Source of the DNA: Bradyrhizobium sp. ARR65
Lineage (GTDB): Bacteria > Pseudomonadota > Alphaproteobacteria > Rhizobiales > Xanthobacteraceae
Reading direction: 5' to 3'
DNA: 64,000 nucleotides
Assembly (NCBI RefSeq): GCF_000472385.1
Contig: NZ_AWZU01000036.1
Span: forward strand, 1-64,000
Shown here: positions 7,306 through 15,625 of the stretch, piece by piece
Position numbering within the stretch: the stretch's first letter is position 1
Layout: each line of letters begins with the position of its first letter
Notes under the pieces: generated by a model
What the model was told of the DNA's origin: nothing
Database searches by the model: none
What the model saw: the letters and a program-made list of their open reading frames with translations, nothing else
Program-made: the position numbers and the translations under genes

Positions 7306-8532
7306 TTAGGCGTTTGAGCGCGGCGAGTGGACCCGGTCGGACAGATACGGGGCGAGGGCGAGTGCTAGCGGGCATATCGCCAGTGCCGTGGCCGCGGTCG
7401 CAACCGTTGCCATGGTCGCGCCAAGCGCATCGCCCAAAAGGCCATAGAGCACCGGCGCGATCGCGCCCGATCCAATGGTCCCGGTATAGAACAGGGCGAA
7501 GGCCCGTTCAGTGCGGTGGGACGGCGTAAGCTCGGGAACCGTCCCATAGAGCACGGAAGAGGTGCCGTTGAGCATCACGCCCAAGAGCGGCAGCAGCACG
7601 ATCGCGGGCGTGAGCGGCAAGGCGAGGACGGCCAAAATGCAGGCCGCCGTGCCGCCCTCGGTGAGGAGCACGGTACGCAGCGTGCCGACCCGTTCGCCCA
7701 GCCAGCCGCAGGTGAACTTGCCGCAAGCACCGCCGATGAAAACCATGGCGAGCGCAAAGCCGCTCGTCGGCAGTGATGCGCCCTTGTCGCGCAGCAGGAA
7801 CGGCAGAAATGTCAGAAAACCCATTCGCACGGCGGTGTCGAGAATTCCGATCCAGAGCAGCCACTGGAAGCCGCCGCGTCCACTGCCGGCGCGAGAGGAG
7901 GCCGTCGCTTTGCTCGTGTGGGCCCTGCCGACTGCGGGCATCAGCAACGCTATGCAGCCAGCCACCAGCAGGCCTGCGCATGCCAGCAGCAGTAATGTGT
8001 GTCGCCATGACATGACGACCAGCAGCAGCGACGTCAGAGCAGGGATGGCGGCCTTCCCCAGATCGCCGGTGAAATTGTAGACACCGAGCGGCCCCCTCGC
8101 CGCCCTGCCATAGGCGCGGGATACCGCGCCTGAGGCAATCGGGTGTTGGGTGCTCGAACCCGCGCCGGACAGTGTGAGCGCCAGTCCCAGTCCCAGGACT
8201 CCGCCGGACAGCCCGGCGAAAACATAGCCGAGCGCCGACAGCGCCGTGCCGAGCATCAGGATGATCTTTCCGTCGATCCGCTCGGCGATGCGGCCGGCCG
8301 GGATTTGCAGCCCGGCCATGGCCCCGGCATAGAGGCCGCGCATCAAGGCCAGCAGTCCGTAGCTCAAGGCGAACTCGGTCTGCCAGACCGGCAGCAGCAC
8401 GTAGATCAGGTCGGTATAGCCGTCGTGGAGCGCGTGGTTGAGGCCGGTCACCGTCAGCGTGCGCGCCGCCTGGCCGGGCTCTTGCGCCGACCGCGAGTCT
8501 GACGTTGATAGAAAATCTGATGACTGGGTTGC
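7306..8532 (-). CDS. MFS transporter, fosmidomycin-resistance-like
   Basis: About 408 residues with twelve hydrophobic segments, a major facilitator. The N-terminal segment NHALHDGYTDLIYVLLPVW resembles the fosmidomycin-resistance (Fsr) branch, and AGRIAERIDGK fits the loop between helices 2 and 3. It is probably a proton-driven exporter or importer of a small organic molecule; the substrate is unknown. I prefer the GTG at 8532, with AGG nine bases before it; a TTG at 8577 would add 15 residues with no site. It is divergent from a LysR gene about 120 bases away, which likely controls it. Confidence 0.8.
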   Translation of the reverse strand, partial: ATQSSDFLSTSDSRSAQEPGQAARTLTVTGLNHALHDGYTDLIYVLLPVWQTEFALSYGLLALMRGLYAGAMAGLQIPAGRIAERIDGKIILMLGTALSALGYVFAGLSGGVLGLGLALTLSGAGSSTQHPIASGAVSRAYGRAARGPLGVYNFTGDLGKAAIPALTSLLLVVMSWRHTLLLLACAGLLVAGCIALLMPAVGRAHTSKATASSRAGSGRGGFQWLLWIGILDTAVRMGFLTFLPFLLRDKGASLPTSGFALAMVFIGGACGKFTCGWLGERVGTLRTVLLTEGGTAACILAVLALPLTPAIVLLPLLGVMLNGTSSVLYGTVPELTPSHRTERAFALFYTGTIGSGAIAPVLYGLLGDALGATMATVATAATALAICPLALALAPYLSDRVHSPRSNA

Positions 8533-8653
8533 CACGATCGCAGACCTGAGTTGAAGAAAGAATAGCCATATGAGCAAGTTGTGACCGAGTATGAGATGCT
8601 TTCGCCTCTGTCACAAATCAGTAATAATTGGATTATGTGTTAGAAAATCTGCC

Positions 8654-9565
8654 ATGTTCGTTCCGCGCCGCAGCCTGCCGCCCTTGAATGCCGTCCGCGC
8701 TTTTGAAGCGTCCGCTCGTCTCGGCAGCTTCAAGGAGGCGGCCGCCGAGCTTGGCGTGACCCATGGCGCGGTCAGCCAGCAGGTCCGCCTGCTGGAAGCG
8801 TGGCTGGGTGCGCCGTCGCTGTTCCGGCGATCGGTCCGGCGCGTGGTGCTCACGCCGGCCGGCGCGGCGCTGCTCGCGGAGTTTGGTCCGGCTCTTGATC
8901 GGATCTCGGCTGCCGTGCAGCAGCATCGCGAGCGCCGCGGCGATCCGCCAGCGGCCGTGTTGCGGGTCAATGCGCTGGCGACGTTCAGCCTGCGCTGGCT
9001 GTTGCCCCGGATGAACCGGTTTCGCGCCGAGCATCCCGAGATCGAGGTGCGCCTGACCACGTCCAACGATCCGCTGGATGCGCTGTCTGAGACCTTTGAC
9101 GTGGTGATCCGCGGTGGCCCGGACAGCTTCCATGGCTTTGCATCGCGTTTCCTGCTGTCCGAGCGCCGACTGCCGGTCTGCAGTCCGGCGCTGCTCGCCG
9201 ACAGGCCGCTTGCGGATGTCGCGGACCTATCCCGGCACACATTGCTACATGTGACCTCGATGCCGCGACTATGGCGCGACTGGCTGACCGAAGCGGGGCA
9301 GCCGGCGCTGCAGCCCGCGGCTTCGCTGACCTTCGATCATTTCTACCTGACCATTCAGGCTGCGCTTGACGGTCTCGGCGTCGCTATGGGGCCTACCGCC
9401 CTGATTGCCGACGACCTCGCGGCCGGGCGCCTGGTGGCGCCGTTTCCGAGAATCAGCCTGCCGGCCCGCAGTTACTTCGCCTACTTCCCGGAAGGCCGCC
9501 GCAACGATCCGCATGGTGCCGTGTTCTGCGACTGGCTCGAACAGCAGGGCCGCCGCACGGGCTGA
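8654..9565 (+). CDS. LysR-family regulator, GcvA-like
   Basis: A 303-residue LysR regulator. LPPLNAVRAFEASARLGSF (8-26) and the helix-turn-helix reading AELGVTHGAVSQQV (31-44) are the standard N-terminus of the GcvA branch, followed by a co-inducer-binding domain. The ATG at 8654 gives this canonical start; upstream in-frame codons add residues without homology. It is divergent from the MFS gene, the usual LysR arrangement for a regulator and its target. The convergent dehydrogenase gene ends 10 bases after its stop and may belong to the same unit. The inducer is unknown. Confidence 0.88.
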   Translation: MFVPRRSLPPLNAVRAFEASARLGSFKEAAAELGVTHGAVSQQVRLLEAWLGAPSLFRRSVRRVVLTPAGAALLAEFGPALDRISAAVQQHRERRGDPPAAVLRVNALATFSLRWLLPRMNRFRAEHPEIEVRLTTSNDPLDALSETFDVVIRGGPDSFHGFASRFLLSERRLPVCSPALLADRPLADVADLSRHTLLHVTSMPRLWRDWLTEAGQPALQPAASLTFDHFYLTIQAALDGLGVAMGPTALIADDLAAGRLVAPFPRISLPARSYFAYFPEGRRNDPHGAVFCDWLEQQGRRTG

Positions 9566-9575
9566 TTCGGGGATC

Positions 9576-10658
9576 TCACGGAATCACCGCCGTGAGGTCG
9601 AGGCCCTGCATCAAGGCGGCGGCCTCAACGGCACGCGGGAAATCCGCGAGCGGGAAACTGGTCACTACGATCTTGCTGAGATCGAGCAGGCCCTCAGTGG
9701 CTAACGCGGCGAGTTGGCCGGGCGCGGTGCGGTCGTACATGAACTGCCCGACGACTTCCCAATCATTGGCCAGCATCTCGCGGAACGACAGTTCCAGCGG
9801 CACCTCGGCACTGCCCATCAGCACCAGCCGCCCGCCGCGCTTGAGCGCGCGCAAGGTCGAGAGCGTGGTCGAGGTGCTCTTGGCGCTGCCCAAAAGGTCA
9901 AGCGCGACATCGCCGCCGCCGGCAGCGGCGCGGCGGATGATGGCGAGATCGGCGGCCGCATCGCCGCTCACGACGGCCGGGATCACGCGCGGGCCAAAGG
10001 CTTCGCGCAATTGTTCGAGCGCCGCCTGCTTGCGCCCGACCGCCACGACGCGGCCGGCGCCCATGGCGACCGCCAGCATCACCGCGCCCGAGCCGAAATA
10101 GCCGGTCGCGCCGTTGATAATAATCGTCTGTCCGCCGCGCAAGCCGCTGCGCTGCAACCCGCCGAACGGCACGATCAGCTTTGCGAGCCCAATGAGTTCG
10201 GTCACCGGCCGGTCATCGAGGCCGGACAGCGCCGTGACGCAAGCCGCCGGCCAATGCGCAATCTCGGTGAACACGCCGTCGCGCCAGCGCGCCTGCAGCG
10301 CGAGCGCGGCATCGGTGGTCACGGTGGCGGTGAGCCCGATCAGGATCTGGGGCGGCTCGCGGTCCGGCACATCGCCGCGCAAATGCGGGCTCAGGAAAAT
10401 CCGGTCGCCGCCTTGCACGTGGGTGACGTTGTCGCCGGTGGCGATCACGCGGCCGATCGCGTTGGTGCCGGGCACGAATGGCATCGGCGGCAGGCTGTAG
10501 GGCACGGCGCCCGACAGCACCCGGCCCATATAGGATAGCACCATGCCGGCCTCGATGCGCACCAGCACGCCGTCAGGTGCGGGGCTTGGGGTTTCCACCG
10601 TGTCGAAGCGGAGATCGTTATGGGTGTGAAGCCGCCAGGCTTTGTGCGTGTTGGGCAT
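9576..10658 (-). CDS. Zinc-type alcohol dehydrogenase / quinone-reductase-like oxidoreductase (MDR family)
   Basis: A 360-residue medium-chain dehydrogenase/reductase. The N-terminal GroES-like half has FVPGTNAIGRVIATGDNV, and the C-terminal Rossmann half has NGATGYFGSGAVMLAVAMG, a nucleotide-binding loop of the quinone oxidoreductase type. I do not see the four-cysteine structural zinc loop, so it is probably an NAD(P)H-dependent reductase rather than a classical alcohol dehydrogenase. The substrate is unknown. It lies between rimM and the LysR gene, on the minus strand, interrupting the usual translation cluster. Confidence 0.82.
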   Translation of the reverse strand: MPNTHKAWRLHTHNDLRFDTVETPSPAPDGVLVRIEAGMVLSYMGRVLSGAVPYSLPPMPFVPGTNAIGRVIATGDNVTHVQGGDRIFLSPHLRGDVPDREPPQILIGLTATVTTDAALALQARWRDGVFTEIAHWPAACVTALSGLDDRPVTELIGLAKLIVPFGGLQRSGLRGGQTIIINGATGYFGSGAVMLAVAMGAGRVVAVGRKQAALEQLREAFGPRVIPAVVSGDAAADLAIIRRAAAGGGDVALDLLGSAKSTSTTLSTLRALKRGGRLVLMGSAEVPLELSFREMLANDWEVVGQFMYDRTAPGQLAALATEGLLDLSKIVVTSFPLADFPRAVEAAALMQGLDLTAVIP

Positions 10659-10675
10659 GACTATCGATCCAATTC

Positions 10676-10822
10676 ATTGTTGTCCCGGACAAGTGAGCGA
10701 ACGCGAGCGCGATCCGGGACCCATAACCACTGGCGCTGCTGGTTGAGCACGCTGCGACGACGAATCATCGCAACAACATCGGCCCGAGATTATGGGTTCT
10801 GGCTTTCGCCAGGACGAGGGAG
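10676..10822. repeat. Intergenic repeat between rimM and the dehydrogenase gene
   Basis: Reads GTTGTCCCGGACAAG, then GATCCGGGACCCATAA, then ATTATGGGTTCTGG and ends in TCGCCAGGACGAG. Two internal complementary pairs (TCCCGGAC with GATCCGGGA, CCCATAA with TTATGGG) suggest a folded element of the dispersed intergenic type. Confidence 0.55.
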
Positions 10823-10853
10823 AGATTACGCCGCTACACCCACGTTTGGCCAG

Positions 10854-11378
10854 TCAGGCGGGGTCGGGGCTATCGCCTTCAACTTCCTTGGGCAATTCGA
10901 TGATCACGCGACCCCCGGCAATATCGACCGTTGGTACTACGGCGTTGGAGAAGGGCAGCAGCATGGTTGCGCCTGCAGGCGGCGCGATTTCCAGAATGTC
11001 GCCGGCGCCGAAATTGTGAATGGCGATCACGCGGCCGAGCGGCTCGCCCGCGGTGGTGACGGCGGCAAGCCCGATCAGATCGGCGTGGTAGTATTCGCCG
11101 TCATCCGTCGCCGGCAGTTTTTTGCGGGGGACATAGAGCTCGAGACCGTTGAGGCGCTCGGCCTCCTCGCGCGTGGCAATGCCCTTGAATTGCGCGATCA
11201 GATGGCCCTTAGCCTCGCGTGCGCTCGCCAGTTCGAACTGGCGCGTGCCGTCCTTGGTCGACAGCGGGCCGTAGCGCTTCACGGCGAAGGGGTCTTCGGT
11301 GAAGGTCCAAAGCCTGACGGCGCCGCGCACGCCGTGCGCAGCGCCGATCCGGGCGACGCAGATGAGCTGCGTGGCCAC
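10854..11378 (-). CDS. rimM: 16S rRNA processing protein RimM
   Basis: A 174-residue RimM that binds ribosomal protein S19 and assists maturation of the 30S head. The N-terminal beta-barrel block CVARIGAAHGVRGAVRLW and the C-terminal PRC-barrel part (YYHADLIGLAAVTTAG and IHNFGAGDILEI) are both present. It starts 19 bases after rpsP on the same strand. trmD, its usual downstream partner, is displaced by 3.6 kb. Confidence 0.96.
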   Translation of the reverse strand: MATQLICVARIGAAHGVRGAVRLWTFTEDPFAVKRYGPLSTKDGTRQFELASAREAKGHLIAQFKGIATREEAERLNGLELYVPRKKLPATDDGEYYHADLIGLAAVTTAGEPLGRVIAIHNFGAGDILEIAPPAGATMLLPFSNAVVPTVDIAGGRVIIELPKEVEGDSPDPA

Positions 11379-11396
11379 CGTTCAAGCGCGAAAGAT

Positions 11397-11732
11397 TTAA
11401 GCCGACTTGGCAGCGGCCTCGGCCTGCGCCTTGCGCTCCTTGCGCGGCACGGCCTTCTCCGGGTTCTTGCGGGGCGTGCGCTTGGCAACGCCGGCCGCAT
11501 CGAGGAAGCGCATGACGCGATCCGACGGCTGCGCGCCCTTGGCGAGCCAGGCCTTGACCTTCTCCAGGTCGAGCTTCAGTCGGCCCTCATTGTCCTTCGG
11601 CAGCAGCGGATTGAAATAGCCCAGACGCTCGATGAAGCGGCCGTCGCGCGGAAAGCGCGAGTCGGCGGCGACGACGTGATACACGGGGCGCTTCTTGGTG
11701 CCCGCGCGAGCGAGGCGGATGACGACTGACAT
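11397..11732 (-). CDS. rpsP: 30S ribosomal protein S16
   Basis: A 111-residue S16. The conserved N-terminus (VVIRLARAGTKKRPVYHVV) and the FIERLGYFNP block are intact; the C-terminus has the Lys/Ala-rich extension common in alphaproteobacteria. It is an early assembly protein of the 30S body. It lies between ffh and rimM on the same strand, the usual order. Confidence 0.98.
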   Translation of the reverse strand: MSVVIRLARAGTKKRPVYHVVAADSRFPRDGRFIERLGYFNPLLPKDNEGRLKLDLEKVKAWLAKGAQPSDRVMRFLDAAGVAKRTPRKNPEKAVPRKERKAQAEAAAKSA

Positions 11733-11784
11733 TTGGTTCTCCTGTTGATCGTTTAAACTACTGTTTTGCCTGTTCTGCTTTTCT

Positions 11785-11870
11785 CGTCATCGCGAGCGAA
11801 GCGAAGCAATCCAGAATGCCTCCGCGGTGACAGTCTGGATTGCTTCGTCGCTTCGCTCCTCGCAATGATG
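11785..11870. repeat. Intergenic inverted repeat (AAGCAATCCAG family)
   Basis: CGTCATCGCGAGCGAAGCG and AAGCAATCCAG face CTGGATTGCTTCGTCGCTTC and end in CTCGCAATGATG, forming one long imperfect hairpin between ffh and rpsP. Confidence 0.75.
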
Positions 11871-11877
11871 GGCGAAG

Positions 11878-13428
11878 TCATTTCTTCTTCCCCAGCCCCG
11901 GCAGCAGCCCGGGCAGGGTCGGCTTGTTGCTGATGCCGGTGAGCCCCGGCAGGTTCGGCAGGCCTGAGCGCAGGCCGGGCGGAAGATCCTTGGGAAGATT
12001 GGGCAAGTCTGTCGGCAGCCCGCCGCCGCTCTTCACTTTCTCGGCCATCGCCTTCATCTGCTCGGGCGAGGGCATAGCGCCGCCGCCAAAGCCCATGGCC
12101 TGCGCGATGCCGGCGAGCGGGCCGCGCTTGCCTGAGCCCATGGCCTTCATGACGTCGGCCATGTTCCGGTGCATCTTGAGCAGCTTGTTGACGTGCTCGA
12201 CGCTCTGTCCGGAGCCGGCGGCGATGCGCTTCTTACGGCTGGCCTTGAGAAGGTCCGGGTGGCGCCGTTCCTCGCGCGTCATGGAATCGATGATCGCGAT
12301 CTGGCGCTTGAGAATCTTGTCGTCGAGGCCGGCGGCCGCGATCTGGTTCTTCATCTTGGCGATGCCGGGCATCATGCCCATCAGGCCGGAGATGCCGCCC
12401 ATGTTCGCCATCTGCGAGAGCTGCTCGCGCATGTCGTTGAGGTCGAACTGGCCCTTGCGCATCCGCTCGGCGGTGCGCGCGGCCTTCTCGGCGTCGATCG
12501 AAGCCGCCGCCTTCTCCACCAGCGACACCACGTCGCCCATGCCCAGAATGCGGCCGGCAATGCGGCTGGGGTAAAAATCCTCCAGCGCGTCGGTCTTTTC
12601 GCCGGTGCCGATCAGCTTGATCGGCTTGCCGGTGACCGCGCGCATCGACAGCGCGGCGCCGCCGCGGCCATCGCCGTCGACGCGGGTCAGCACGATGCCG
12701 GTGAGCCCCACGCGCTGGTCGAAGGAGCGGGCGAGATTGACCGCGTCCTGGCCGGTCAGCGCGTCGGCAACCAGCAGCACCTCATGCGGATTGGCGGTGG
12801 CTTTGATGGCGGCAGCCTCCGCCATCATCTCCTCGTCCAGCGTGGTGCGACCGGCGGTATCGAGCAGCACGACGTCGTACCCGCCAAGCTTGCCGGCGTC
12901 CATGGCGCGCTTTGCGATCTGCGTCGGCTGTTGTCCCGGCACGATCGGCAGTGTCGCGATGTCGAGATCGCGCCCGAGCACCGCGAGTTGCTCCATGGCG
13001 GCCGGGCGATAGACGTCGAGCGAGGCCATCAGCACCTTGCGCTTGTCGCGCTGGGTCATGCGGCGGGCGAGTTTTGCCGTGGTGGTGGTCTTACCGGAGC
13101 CCTGCAGGCCGACCATCATGATCGGCACCGGCGGCACCGTGTTGAGATCGATGGTCTGGCCGTCGGAACCGAGCGTGGCGACGAGCTCGTCATGGACGAT
13201 CTTCACCACCATCTGGCCGGGGGTGACCGACTTGACCACGGTAGCGCCGACCGCCTGTTCCCGCACTTTCTCGGTGAAGCCGCGCACCACTTCCAGCGCA
13301 ACGTCGGCCTCCAGGAGCGCACGGCGCACCTCGCGCATCGCGGCGTCGACGTCCTTTTCGGTCAGCGCACCGCGCCCCGTCAGACGATCGAGGATACCGC
13401 CAAGCCTTTCCGACAGATTGTCGAACAA
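11878..13428 (-). CDS. ffh: Signal recognition particle protein Ffh
   Basis: A 516-residue Ffh, the SRP54 GTPase that binds signal sequences and 4.5S RNA and docks with FtsY at the membrane. It has the N-terminal helical bundle, the G1 loop GLQGSGKTTT (107-116), the RVDGDGRGGAAL region and a methionine-rich M domain from about residue 325. The C-terminus has an unusual Pro/Gly/Leu-rich tail with repeated LPGL-type units ending in three lysines. ftsY is in the same window at 19.6 kb. I found no SRP RNA gene. Confidence 0.97.
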   Translation of the reverse strand: MFDNLSERLGGILDRLTGRGALTEKDVDAAMREVRRALLEADVALEVVRGFTEKVREQAVGATVVKSVTPGQMVVKIVHDELVATLGSDGQTIDLNTVPPVPIMMVGLQGSGKTTTTAKLARRMTQRDKRKVLMASLDVYRPAAMEQLAVLGRDLDIATLPIVPGQQPTQIAKRAMDAGKLGGYDVVLLDTAGRTTLDEEMMAEAAAIKATANPHEVLLVADALTGQDAVNLARSFDQRVGLTGIVLTRVDGDGRGGAALSMRAVTGKPIKLIGTGEKTDALEDFYPSRIAGRILGMGDVVSLVEKAAASIDAEKAARTAERMRKGQFDLNDMREQLSQMANMGGISGLMGMMPGIAKMKNQIAAAGLDDKILKRQIAIIDSMTREERRHPDLLKASRKKRIAAGSGQSVEHVNKLLKMHRNMADVMKAMGSGKRGPLAGIAQAMGFGGGAMPSPEQMKAMAEKVKSGGGLPTDLPNLPKDLPPGLRSGLPNLPGLTGISNKPTLPGLLPGLGKKK

Positions 13429-13476
13429 TGCCGTTGTCCTTTGTCCTGCTCGCGCAGGGTTGCCTCATTCACCGCC

Positions 13477-13571
13477 GTCATGCCCCGGCGGGGCATCCAG
13501 TACGCCACGGCTGTCGGTTCAAGCCGAAACACCTCTGGAATACTGGATCACCCGCCTTCGCGGGTGATGAC
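13477..13571. repeat. Intergenic repeat (GAATACTGGATCA family)
   Basis: GTCATGCCCCGGCGGGGCATCCAGTACG... ends in GGAATACTGGATCACCCGCC and CGGGTGATGACG. Copies of the family are at 18622, 20594 and 44446. Confidence 0.75.
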
Positions 13572-13854
13572 GACCTTATTTGTGTCTCGCCGCACGCCTT
13601 TGCCACGGGCAGCAATCACCGTTAATCCAAACACGTTCGCGCCCGAGGGCGCATAGCGCTGTCGGGCGTTGACCTCCGGCCTCCAGGGCCGGGCGGTGGC
13701 TCGAAAAGATGACACTTTCCGATGAACGGGCTGCCTTAAACGCCCACGCTGGTCAAAAGTCAAGGAAACTCGGGCAAATGTGATGGTAGCACACCCATCG
13801 GCCATTGGCTGACCTCTTGCCCAAACGGCATTTTCTGGCTCAATCGGGATCGAA
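13572..13854. other. Intergenic stretch upstream of the MBL-fold gene
   Basis: With the repeat before it, this makes a 426-base gap between divergently transcribed ffh and the plus-strand hydrolase gene. It holds short local dyads (CGCCCGAGGGCG and CTCCGGCCTCCAGGGCCGG) but no RNA gene or clear operator that I recognise. Promoters for both neighbours should lie here. Confidence 0.4.
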
Positions 13855-14847
13855 ATGAGTCGCCGCCGCAACATCTATTCCGGACCCAAATCCGATCATT
13901 TTGACGGAGAGCGCTTCTTCGATCCCGATGGCGCGCCGCCGAAAGCCCTTCGCGACGTGCTGCGCTGGCAATTCGACCGTGACCGAAACCGGGCGAAATG
14001 GCCGAAATGGGCGCCGAGTCCCTTCACGGACAAGCCGCCGCCGCGGGTCGATGGCGGCAAGGTGCGGCTGTCCTTTGTCGGCCATGTGAGCTGGCTGATC
14101 CAGACGTCGGGCCTCAACATTCTCGTCGATCCGGTCTGGTCGACGCGGGTATCCCCATTCGCCTGGGCGGGGCCGCGGCGGCACAATGATCCCGGCATTG
14201 CGTTCGAGGCGTTGCCGCAGATTGATGTCGTGCTGGTCTCGCATGGTCATTATGACCATCTCGACATCGCCACGGTATCAAAACTCACCCGGAAATTCGC
14301 CCCGCGGGTGATCACGCCGCTCGGCAACGACCTCACCATGCAGGCGGCCAATGCTGCCATCAAGGCGGAAGGTTTTGATTGGCATGATCGCGTCGAACTG
14401 GGCGGCGGAATTGCGGTGACGCTGGTGCCGACTCACCATTGGTCGGCGCGCAGCCTGTTCGATCGTAACTGCGCGCTGTGGGCGAGCTTCGTGCTGGAGA
14501 CGCCAGGGGGCAAGATCTACATCGTCTGCGACTCCGGCTATGGCGAGGGCAGGCATTTCCGTCGTGTGCGGCAGGCTCACGGTCCGCTGCGGCTCGCGAT
14601 CCTGCCCATTGGCGCCTATGAGCCGCGCTGGTTCATGCGCGACCAGCATATGAATCCATCCGACGCCGTGAAGGCGCTTTGCGATTGCGGTGCCGAGCAG
14701 GCGCTCGCCCATCACCACGGCACCTTCCAGCTCACCGATGAAGCGATCGATGCGCCGGTTCTGGCTCTGGCGGAGGCGCTGGACGAAGCGAGCATTCCGC
14801 GCGAGCGGTTTGCGGTGCTGAAACCCGGCCAGGTGTGGGAGATTTAA
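13855..14847 (+). CDS. MBL-fold metallo-hydrolase (UlaG / NAPE-PLD-like)
   Basis: A 330-residue metallo-beta-lactamase-fold protein. The dinuclear metal motif is VSHGHYDHLD with H130, H132, D134 and H135; further ligands are the THHWSAR histidines, D in CDSGYGEG, and HHHGTF near residue 282. The N-terminal region is closest in style to the group that contains UlaG lactonase and NAPE-type phospholipase D. There is no signal peptide. The substrate cannot be assigned, though lipid phosphodiesters or lactones are the family precedents. It stands alone between divergent ffh and a convergent SIMPL gene. Confidence 0.85.
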   Translation: MSRRRNIYSGPKSDHFDGERFFDPDGAPPKALRDVLRWQFDRDRNRAKWPKWAPSPFTDKPPPRVDGGKVRLSFVGHVSWLIQTSGLNILVDPVWSTRVSPFAWAGPRRHNDPGIAFEALPQIDVVLVSHGHYDHLDIATVSKLTRKFAPRVITPLGNDLTMQAANAAIKAEGFDWHDRVELGGGIAVTLVPTHHWSARSLFDRNCALWASFVLETPGGKIYIVCDSGYGEGRHFRRVRQAHGPLRLAILPIGAYEPRWFMRDQHMNPSDAVKALCDCGAEQALAHHHGTFQLTDEAIDAPVLALAEALDEASIPRERFAVLKPGQVWEI

Positions 14848-14854
14848 CCCTTCC

Positions 14855-14891
14855 GTCGTCGCGGCCAAGCGAAGCGCGAGCCGGGACGACG
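14855..14891. repeat. Short intergenic inverted repeat
   Basis: CCGTCGTCGCGGCC faces CCGGGACGACGG across an AGCGAAGCGCGAG loop, between two convergent genes. It may act as a two-way transcription barrier, but there is no T run. Confidence 0.5.
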
Positions 14892-14898
14892 GGCTTCG

Positions 14899-15609
14899 TT
14901 ATTGCGCTGCTGCTTTGATCGCCCAGGTGACGCTCACCGTCACGGACAGCGTCTCCTCTCCTTGCGCGATCGGCGTCGGGGCTGCCATTGCCATTGGCGC
15001 GGCGGTCATCTTGGCCCGAAACATCGGGGTCGGTGCGCCTGCCTCGGCAATTGAGAGCGGCGCGCCGAGCGTGACGCCCGCGGCCTTGGCATAGGTCTCC
15101 GCCTTGCGCTTGGCATCGGCCAGCGCCTGTTCGCGCGCCTGGTCCAGCAGTTTGGACGGATGCTCGACGGTGAAGTTGACGTTGCCGATGTCGTTGGCGC
15201 CGGCGCCGACGAGGGCGTCGATCACGCTCGCCACCTTGTTCACCTCGTGCAGTTTGATGGTGACGCGGTTGCTGGCGCGATAGCCAACGATCGGCGAGGG
15301 ACCCGAGCGGTTCGCGGCATATTGCGGCTGCAGCGACAGGCGCGAGGTCTGAACATCCTTGTCGTCAATGCCGGCGCCCTTCAGCGCCGCCAGCACCTTC
15401 GCCATCGCGGCATTGTTGGCTTCCGAGGCCTCGCGCGCCGTCTTGCCGTCGGAAGCAACGCCGGCATCGAGTTGCGCGAGATCGGGCAGTACCGAAACCG
15501 TGGCTTCGCCGGTCACGGAGATCGCGGGCGGGAAGTCCGTATCGGCCAGGGCCGGCGCGCCGATCAGTGAGGCCGCGGCGACAGCGGCGACGAGGGTAAA
15601 GCGGGACAT
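14899..15609 (-). CDS. SIMPL-domain (DUF541) periplasmic protein
   Basis: A 236-residue protein with a signal peptide (SRFTLVAAVAAASLIGAPALA, cleavage near residue 22). The mature part is a single SIMPL domain: ISVTGEATVSVLPDLAQLD at the N-terminus and the DAKRKAETYAKAAGVTLG helix near the C-terminus. The family is widespread in the envelope; some members are linked to oxidative stress or outer-membrane roles, but the biochemistry is unclear. The start is one of three closely spaced codons (15615, 15612, 15609). It begins 17 bases after the GyrI-like gene on the same strand, so the two form an operon. Confidence 0.85.
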   Translation of the reverse strand: MSRFTLVAAVAAASLIGAPALADTDFPPAISVTGEATVSVLPDLAQLDAGVASDGKTAREASEANNAAMAKVLAALKGAGIDDKDVQTSRLSLQPQYAANRSGPSPIVGYRASNRVTIKLHEVNKVASVIDALVGAGANDIGNVNFTVEHPSKLLDQAREQALADAKRKAETYAKAAGVTLGAPLSIAEAGAPTPMFRAKMTAAPMAMAAPTPIAQGEETLSVTVSVTWAIKAAAQ

Positions 15610-15625
15610 CATCACTTCAGCATAC

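Noticed and set aside
12169..13656. Long plus-strand open frame opposite ffh
   Set aside because: Antisense shadow of ffh; His/Asp/Leu-rich translation typical of reversed GC-rich genes.
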